Part shown: positions 58,701 through 64,000 of the stretch, one piece after another | Layout of the letters: the number at the start of each line of letters is the position of its first letter | Position numbering within the stretch: the stretch's first letter is position 1 | Notes under the pieces: model-generated | The model's database searches: none | The model's input: only the letters and a program-made list of their open reading frames with translations | What the model was told of the DNA's origin: nothing | From: Juglans regia | Taxonomy: Eukaryota; Streptophyta; Magnoliopsida; Fagales; Juglandaceae | Reading direction: 5' to 3' | Assembly (NCBI RefSeq): GCF_001411555.2 | Contig: NC_049907.1 | Location: 2,798,243 to 2,862,242, forward strand | Length of the DNA stretch: 64,000 nt | Translations under genes and position numbers: made by a program

Positions 58701-61507
58701 ACTCACAGCGGCATATCTCATTAACCGTACATCGAGTCGTCTCCTTCAAAATAAATCTCCTTTTGAAATTCTCTTCAATACCATTCCAAATTACAATCAC
58801 CTCCGTGTGTTCGGTTGCTTATGTTACGCACAAACTCTTTGTGCTCATCGAGATCAATTCTCCCCCCGCGCCTCCAAATGCATATTCCTTGGCTATCCCA
58901 GTAACCACAAAGCATACAAACTCTATAATCTCGACACACAAAAAATCTTCTTTTCTCGAGATGTTACTTTCCATGAAGACATATTTCCGTTTCAAGATCT
59001 TCCAGATATTTCTCATCCCTCTCTCCCTATTCTCCCCTTACCCGTCCCCGAACCTATCCTCTCATTACCTGCTCCCGAACCAACCCTTCCAACACCACCC
59101 CCTCCTCCTATTACCACCACGGACTCTCCCTCTCCCTCTACTTCTCTTCGTCCTCGCCGCACTACTTCTCGACCCACTTACCTTCAGGATTATGTTTGTC
59201 CGACTCTACACACAGAGCCCACGGCACCATCACTCGCTACATCAACCTCAGGTACTGCTCACCCTTTATCTGCATTTCTTTCATATTCTCGTTTCTCAAC
59301 TTCTCATCTTACTTTTTTACATGCTCTTACCTCTTCTGTTGAACCTTCTTGCTATTCCACTGCCCTTCGTCATTCTCACTGGCGTGAAGCAATGTCTAAT
59401 GAGCTCCGTGCACTTGAAGCTAATTCTACCTGGACACTTGAACCACTCCCTCCTGGTAAAAAGCCCATTGGTTGCAAATGGGTCTTTAAAACCAAGCTCA
59501 AAGCCAATGGTTCAATTGAAAGGTATAAAGCTCGCCTGGTTGCAAAAGGTTATACTCAAGTTGAAGGCCTCGATTATCATGAGACTTTTGCACCTGTTGC
59601 AAAAATGACTACTGTTCGGTGCTTGTTAGCTATAGCCGCTGCTCAGCAATGGATCATTCACCAACTCGATGTCAACAATGCTTTCTTACATGGCGATCTT
59701 GATGAAGAAGTATACATGACACCACCTCCTGGATATTGCCCTAAGGGGGAGACTCGTGTCTGCCGCCTCCGCAAATCCCTCTACGGCCTCAAACAAGCAT
59801 CCCGCAACTGGTTTTTTAAACTAACAACTGTGCTTCTTGATGCAGGTTTTACTCAATCTCAAGCAGATCACTCTTTATTCACCTTGGTCAAACCCACGAG
59901 TATCACCATCGTACTTGTCTATGTTGATGATATTCTGGTTGCTGGAAATGATCTTTCCCAAATAGAGACATTCAAACATGCACTCTCTACCAATTTCAAA
60001 ACCAAGGATCTCGGCCCCCTCAAATATTTTCTTGGTCTCGAAGTTGCGCGTTCCCAAAAAGGCATCTTCCTGAATCAACGAAAATATGCTCTTGATATTC
60101 TGAATGACAGTGGTCAACTTGGCGCCCGGATCGCTTCCTTTCCCATGGAACAAAACTTGAAGCTCACAAATCAAGATGGCGACCTTCTTTCTGATCCTAG
60201 TACCTATCGGCGACTCGTGGGACGACTCATCTACCTGACCATCACTCGGCCTGATATTGTCTTCACAGTGAACATCCTCAGTCAGTTTATGCATGCCCCC
60301 CGCCTTCCACACATGCAAGCCGCCACTCGTGTTCTTCGTTACATCAAAGGCAGCCCAGGCCAAGGCATTTTCTTTCCCTCTTCCACTACTTTACATGTCA
60401 CTGCTTATACTGATTCAGATTGGGCCAGCTGTCCCACAACGCGTCGCTCTACCACCGGCTATTTCATTCAGCTTGGCACTAGTCCTATTTCATGGCGCAC
60501 CAAGAAACAAACGAAAGTAGCTCGCTCTTCCGCTGAAGCTGAATATCGTGCCATGGCCGTCACCACTTGTGAGCTCACCTGGTTAAAACAACTCCTCGTT
60601 GATTTTGGTATTTCTCATCCTGAACCTTTTAGCTTACATTGTGATAATCAATCTGCTCTGCACATTGCTCATAATCCTGTGTTCCATGAACGCACCAAGC
60701 ATATTGAGATTGATTGTCACATTATTCGAGATAAGATCCGGTCTGGTCTCCTCACTGCCGTCCATACGTCATCACATGAACAAGTTGCGGACATCTTCAC
60801 CAAAGCCTTAGGCCGAGAACTCTTTCATCATTTTTTATGCAAGTTGGGCATTACGGACCTTCATGCGCCAACTTGAGGGGGAGTATTGACACCATCCAAA
60901 ACTGCTTATTCCCAGGATCCCAAACTACACAAAATCAGCCATGAAATCCTCATCATAATTCTAGGAATTGATTTGTAAATATTGATTCTAGGAATTGATT
61001 TGTAATTATTATTTCTTTCCTTGTATTTCTTTATTTCCATACGTAGTCTAGCCTCTTGTATCTATTTAAACCAGAACCTATCATTGTATTTGGCAAGTCA
61101 TTACAATAAAAATATTCTGTTTTCACATTATTGACAAAACGCGTGTGTAAACATCATTATTAATTAATATTATGCGGAATGAATACAAAATTTATGCTTA
61201 AAAGATTCCTTCTTTCTCAGGAAGAAAAAAAGTAAATGGTTGTATCATGTACATATGACCATTACACATGCACCTGTCTTGAAGTTTTCTGGATTATGAG
61301 GATAAAACGTGCGTGAAAATGAATGAGAGAATTGATGTGAGTATTGGGATATTAATGGAGCATGTACGTACGTACCTCAGGTGGGGAGAGTTGGTAAAAC
61401 TGGGTTGCCATGTAGTTGCGACCCCATAAAAGGGAGGTTGGAGGGTTGTTTTCCCCTTGATCGAACGTAAATTGCGTGTCCATATAAGAATCCAGTCTTC
61501 GGTTGAA
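55770..61507 (-). CDS. Second methylesterase-like gene, exons 2 and 3 only, intron split by Copia
   Basis: Minus-strand alpha/beta hydrolase of the MES type. Exon 2 is 61376-61507 (44 codons; reads FNRRLDSYMDTQF, then PTSLLWGRNYMATQFYQLS) and exon 3 is 55770-56057 (95 aa plus stop). The donor (GAG then GTACG) and acceptor (TACTAG then GATTTG) are intact. Exon 3 keeps the catalytic Asp (in CEKDNA) and His (in GSDHMVM). Exon 1, with the nucleophile Ser, is not found between exon 2 and the right edge. It would lie beyond the window, with the second Copia element in intron 1, or it has been lost. Intron 2 is 5318 bp, only about 630 bp without the inserted Copia. The gene may still be functional if exon 1 exists and splicing tolerates the insert. 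Confidence 0.85.
56457..56709 (+). repeat. 5' LTR of the Copia element
   Basis: Contains an internal repeat of TTCTAGGAATTGATTTGTAA (two tandem occurrences), a TATTTAAACC TATA-like promoter motif and CAATAAAAATA near the end. It has two mismatches to the 3' LTR (C/T near 56480; G/C near 56604). Confidence 0.95.
56710..56718 (+). other. Primer binding site (initiator Met tRNA)
   Basis: TGGTATCAG directly abuts the 5' LTR and matches the first nine bases of the plant Copia primer site complementary to tRNA-iMet. The match breaks after that (CCT in place of AGC). Confidence 0.85.
56753..57523 (+). CDS. Copia gag
   Basis: 256-aa capsid-type protein of the plant Copia UBN2/Retrotran_gag class. 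An N-terminal Ser/Thr-rich stretch is followed by LTGDNFPKWQKAM, then KDMVLTWILNSI, then VFQFLLGLNDSFAQLRTQIL, and FQEEQQ. The natural zinc knuckle of this protein lies in another frame just downstream (57424 onward). After about residue 215 this frame therefore reads through unrelated sequence to a stop at 57523. Gag sense ends near 57400. Confidence 0.9.
   Translation: MASSSNSTVTSPYSLHPSDSPSLILVSGLLTGDNFPKWQKAMTRALNAKNKLSFVDGSLPNPDSTSPDYNQWNQTKDMVLTWILNSISPSLANSLEYHTNPRDVWVDLQSRFSHGNNARLYLLKRELSSLQQNTTSIHEYYNHIKQIWDELSHLQNNTDLKDLQKQADDERVFQFLLGLNDSFAQLRTQILAMEPLPSITKIFSILFQEEQQHLLHISHCRRNSWPSQQPTPALPEAIFTALNVAKRVTPVTDTGE
57424..60876 (+). CDS. Copia pol polyprotein (zinc knuckle, PR, IN, RT, RNase H)
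   Basis: A 1150-codon open frame, -1 relative to gag; the ATG at 57424 is nominal. In order: CCHC-type knuckle CTECGKTGHTRDRYW (Tyr in place of the last Cys), aspartic protease DSGASAHM, GAG-pre-integrase LWHQRLGHPS, integrase core with DDFSRTTW, RTDNGQEF and PQQNGVAERKH (the DDE triad visible), RVT_2 reverse transcriptase with the active site YVDDILVAG, and RNase H with TDSDWASC, SSAEAEYRAM and CDNQSALHIAHNPVFHERTK, ending EQVADIFTKAL. Apart from the frame break before it and the altered knuckle it looks intact. The stop at 60874-60876 overlaps the polypurine tract. Confidence 0.95.
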   Translation: MAFAATNSSTARSHLHCTECGKTGHTRDRYWRIIGYPSGRDPRSKPRPSLLGKPPSGLAPVANQASFSADSSPVLGLTPELYQKLLDLLTPTPPSSNFVGNVTTSPSSFDSHHDWVVDSGASAHMCHDRRLFSALKSPPPSLSVKLPNGHTLSIMGIGSCNLSPTLTLSNVYYIPDFHFNLLSVPQLTTNTNCIVSFSSKNFLFQDPQSTRLIGAGDFCNGLYVYRPNNVLALSVQSTANKDLWHQRLGHPSRLIIPQLFNNSHVISNCDVCARSKHTRLPFSSSDNKSSFAFNRIFCDIWGGYHTSSICGSHYFLTIVDDFSRTTWIYLMRYKSEAYTNLIHFFALVQTQFNTTVKKIRTDNGQEFLSQKFQSYLHNHGIIHERTCVETPQQNGVAERKHRHLLNIARSLRFQAHLPLKFWGECVLTAAYLINRTSSRLLQNKSPFEILFNTIPNYNHLRVFGCLCYAQTLCAHRDQFSPRASKCIFLGYPSNHKAYKLYNLDTQKIFFSRDVTFHEDIFPFQDLPDISHPSLPILPLPVPEPILSLPAPEPTLPTPPPPPITTTDSPSPSTSLRPRRTTSRPTYLQDYVCPTLHTEPTAPSLATSTSGTAHPLSAFLSYSRFSTSHLTFLHALTSSVEPSCYSTALRHSHWREAMSNELRALEANSTWTLEPLPPGKKPIGCKWVFKTKLKANGSIERYKARLVAKGYTQVEGLDYHETFAPVAKMTTVRCLLAIAAAQQWIIHQLDVNNAFLHGDLDEEVYMTPPPGYCPKGETRVCRLRKSLYGLKQASRNWFFKLTTVLLDAGFTQSQADHSLFTLVKPTSITIVLVYVDDILVAGNDLSQIETFKHALSTNFKTKDLGPLKYFLGLEVARSQKGIFLNQRKYALDILNDSGQLGARIASFPMEQNLKLTNQDGDLLSDPSTYRRLVGRLIYLTITRPDIVFTVNILSQFMHAPRLPHMQAATRVLRYIKGSPGQGIFFPSSTTLHVTAYTDSDWASCPTTRRSTTGYFIQLGTSPISWRTKKQTKVARSSAEAEYRAMAVTTCELTWLKQLLVDFGISHPEPFSLHCDNQSALHIAHNPVFHERTKHIEIDCHIIRDKIRSGLLTAVHTSSHEQVADIFTKALGRELFHHFLCKLGITDLHAPT
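60876..60883 (+). other. Polypurine tract
   Basis: AGGGGGAG sits immediately before the 3' LTR and is the expected plus-strand primer for reverse transcription. Confidence 0.9.
60884..61136 (+). repeat. 3' LTR of the Copia element
   Basis: 253 bp, the same length as the 5' LTR, with two differences. It is followed at once by the AAACG target duplication. Confidence 0.95.
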
Positions 61508-62286
61508 CTACATGATATATATTTTCCAAATTAACCATATATGCAAAAAGACATTATAATTAAGTACGTAGCTGTAAAATAGGCAAACCTATATACGTAC
61601 GAATTGATCTAAAGATCGATCTGGCTGTATCAGATATATATATATATAGGTGAATTTTATCTATATATAAATTAGTTAATATATATTTAAAGCATGAATT
61701 TTTAAATATCATGTATATATCTAGTGATGTTGAGCCATAGAATTAATTAATTGCATGCACAAATTAATTAGTATCTCACATGCACATCATCTTCAAATCT
61801 TACGGTTTGATATATATATAAATCATCCAAATGAAAATCAACTTTTGCAAAAGGAGCTAGGATGTTTTGTTTTTGTCTTTGCCAATATGTCTTTGGAAGT
61901 ATCGATACGGACTCCAATAATTAGCACGTAACACAAGAAAGAAATTAGGAGCCATCAAATTAAACATATCACCATCAAGCTAAAGACAGGACAAAGAAAT
62001 GAAAAGATGAGAAAAGAAAATCCAAGTCTACCACGCGTGAAGAAAAATCCACTAGAGAAGAAAATCAGTACAAGTCGATGATAGAGAAATCTCACCACAC
62101 TTTTAATCGTGGGAGTAGTATTGTATTTATATAGAAAGGCAACATACAGAAACTGTATAAGGTATAGCAATACATGATAATGAACAAATGTAAAAGCTAT
62201 ACAAGGTAAGATTTAGCAAATTACAATGAGTGAAATCTGCACTATAATTAGTCCTATGACTGTCAATGAGATGGAGATAAATCAGC
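61508..62286. other. Intron/spacer right of MES-like exon 2
   Basis: AT-rich sequence with no exon 1 candidate on the minus strand. From about 62040 rightwards it is probably the 3' UTR or 3' LTR of the minus-strand Copia relic (it contains TATATAAATACAATAC on the minus strand), but LTR bounds are not resolved. Confidence 0.5.
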
Positions 62287-64000
62287 CTACAATCTCTTTG
62301 CTACACTCTTGGCATCCATATTTGTCATGCTGCTTTCCATACTAGTGGTTTCCATATCAGGAATGGTGTTGATCGAAAGGTGAATATTATCATCCGCCCT
62401 CAAACTAGGCGTGGTAACAAGGCATAGTTTGTTCTTGAGTCTGTCCAAATCATATCTTGTTTGAGGCTTAGTGAAAACATCTGCAATCTGAGCTGAAGTT
62501 GAGATGTGCCGAGTGATTAACAAACCAAGAGAAACTCTCTCCCTGATATAATGATAATCTAACTCAATGTGTTTACTTCTAGCGTGAAACACGGGATTGA
62601 CAGTCATGAACAAGGAGCTGAGATTATCACAAAATAAAACTGGTGGTGTTATCAATGGAACTTGAAGGTCACAAAGGATGAAAGTAAGCCAGGTGATTTC
62701 TGCAGCAGTTTGGGCCATAGCCCTATATTCAGCTTCTGAGCTTGAACGAGAGACTGTGGGTTGCTTTTTTGCACTTCAAGAAATTATGTTACTGCCAAGG
62801 TAAGTGCAGAAACCAGTGGTTGAACGTCATGTTTGTGGGCATCCTGCCCAATCTGCATCCGAGAAGGCATAAAGGTCCAATGTACTGGAGTTTTGAATAT
62901 GCAAACCATGATGAGCAGTCCCTTTCACATATCTCAGAATCCGTCTTACCATTGTGAAATGGTCTTGTGTTGGAGCATGCATGAACTGAGAAACATAATT
63001 AACACTAGATGAAATATCAGGACGTGTTAGTGTTAAATACTGTAATGCACCAACTAGAGATCGATAGGTGTGAGGATCAGAAAGTGCTGTTGAGTCCATG
63101 ACTGTTTTGAACTTTTGAGTCATTGGAGTATGAGTTGGTTTGCAATCTCTCATTAATGCACGATCAAGTAGATCAATAGCATACTTAGATTGGTGCAGTA
63201 CAAGGCCATCTGAAACATAACTGACTTCAACTCCCAAAAAATAATGAAGTGCACCAAGGTCCTTCATTGCAAATTCAGTGTGCAACACAGCTATGAATTG
63301 ATCAATTAATTTATCTGAGGAACCCGTGAGGATGATATCATCCACATATAGAAGTAGCACCAAAGTGCCATGAGCCGAATGATTGATGAAGAGACTTGGA
63401 TCAGCTGTACTGCAGAAGAAACCAGATTCAAGAAGAAAGGTGCTAAATCTATCAAACCAAGCTCTTGGAGCTTGTTTTAATCCATATATTGCCTTATGAA
63501 GTAAGCACACATGGTCAGGTTTCTCATGGTTCACAAAGCCAGGAGGCTGTTCCATGAATATCTTTTCTGACAAGAGTCCATGAAGAAATGCATTTTTCAC
63601 ATCTAGCTGTCTAATACTTCATTTTCGAACAACAGCTAGTGAAATAATTATTCGAATAGTGGCTGGTTTCACTACAGGAGAGTAAGTCTCTGTAAAGTCT
63701 ATGCCATCCACTTGATGAAAACCTTTAGCTACCAGCCTTGCCTTTAGACGTTGTAATGATCCATCAGGATTGATTTTGGGTGTTAGTACCCAACGTGATC
63801 CAACCACATTCATTGTGGAATTTCTGGGAACAAGAGACCAGGTCTCATTTTGCCATAATGCTTCCAATTCTTCTTCCATAGCTTTCTTCCAGCCAGGATG
63901 TTTAACAGCTGATTGAATAGTTCTTGGTGGCTTTGGTATGCCAACATACTGATGAATTAAAGCATACTTAGGATTATGTTTATGAATACCTGATTTTGCA
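62287..64000 (-). pseudogene. Inactivated Copia pol, running off the right edge
   Basis: Minus-strand Copia reverse transcriptase and RNase H. From right to left: WVLTPKINPDGSLQRLKARL and VDGIDFTETYSPVVK (63619-63879), the RT core with LLYVDDIILTGS (62827-63600), then RNase H with SSEAEYRAMAQT, CDNLSSLFMTVNPVFHARSK and AQIADVFTKP (62287 to about 62820). Three in-frame TGA codons (near 63618, 62825 and 62775) each stand where Trp or Arg is expected. The frame is otherwise continuous. It belongs to a different Copia lineage from the element at 56457. No clear polypurine tract or LTR could be assigned at its left end. Confidence 0.9.

Larger units (their letters stand above)
56457..61136 (+). 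mobile_element. Near-intact Ty1/Copia LTR retrotransposon
   Basis: 4680-bp element with 253-bp LTRs (56457-56709 and 60884-61136) that differ at only two positions I can find, and a perfect 5-bp target duplication AAACG (56452-56456 and 61137-61141). Both LTRs start TATTGACACC and end ATTGACA, so the usual TG start has become TA in both, implying the parent element had it. Order of domains gag, protease, integrase, reverse transcriptase, RNase H is that of Copia. It sits antisense in intron 2 of the MES-like gene. A single frame break between gag and pol is the only coding defect seen. Confidence 0.95.

Noticed and set aside
58697..59608. 303-aa frame inside the Copia element
   Set aside because: Overlapping shadow of the pol frame, with biased composition and no domain.

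Overview
This window is nuclear DNA of a flowering plant. Genes have short exons and AT-rich GT..AG introns, spacers are rich in (AT)n, and plant-type transposons are everywhere. The gene set and repeat style fit a woody eudicot. My guess of a walnut/hickory-type Fagales genome rests on general resemblance only. Four protein genes and one RNA gene look real; nearly everything else is repeat-derived or featureless AT-rich spacer.

Layout, left to right. 1-1700: decayed 3' end of a LINE. 1700-5670: AT-rich spacer with MITEs. 5677-8667 (+): eight-exon SKU5-similar (ascorbate-oxidase-like) gene whose fifth intron holds a miniature LTR element. 10252-11235 (-): Dof zinc-finger transcription factor. 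11.3-23.7 kb: long spacer with two short CACTA-type MITEs, fold-back MITEs and a Tourist-like MITE. 23709-24007 (+): a U3 snoRNA gene with a plant Pol III-type USE/TATA promoter. 25546-29604 (+): complete seven-exon ATG101 autophagy gene. 30.1-36.6 kb: a nest of hAT elements, with two insertions inside a third, bounded by 8-bp target duplications. 37.5-38.0 kb: Tourist-like MITE. 38-43.6 kb: unclassified repeats, including a GC-rich block. 43.6-45.1 kb (-): second LINE relic. 46613-48123 (+): complete three-exon methylesterase (MES/SABP2-type alpha/beta hydrolase). 48-55.7 kb: repeats and tandem duplications. 55770-61507 (-): exons 3 and 2 of a second methylesterase-like gene, facing the first tail-to-tail. 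Its intron is split by a young Copia element (56457-61136). 62.0-64.0 kb (-): a second, inactivated Copia element running off the right edge, which separates exon 2 from any exon 1.

The genes form no pathway. ATG101 (autophagy initiation) and U3 (18S rRNA processing) are housekeeping. SKU5-similar proteins act at the cell wall, Dof proteins regulate transcription, and the two MES genes look like a local tandem family later inverted or rearranged. The most informative features are structural: an antisense Copia insertion in a gene intron with nearly identical LTRs, a relic duplicate of exon 2 inside the first MES gene, a dated series of hAT insertions, and several MITE families with readable target duplications. 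I found no clearly undescribed biological system.
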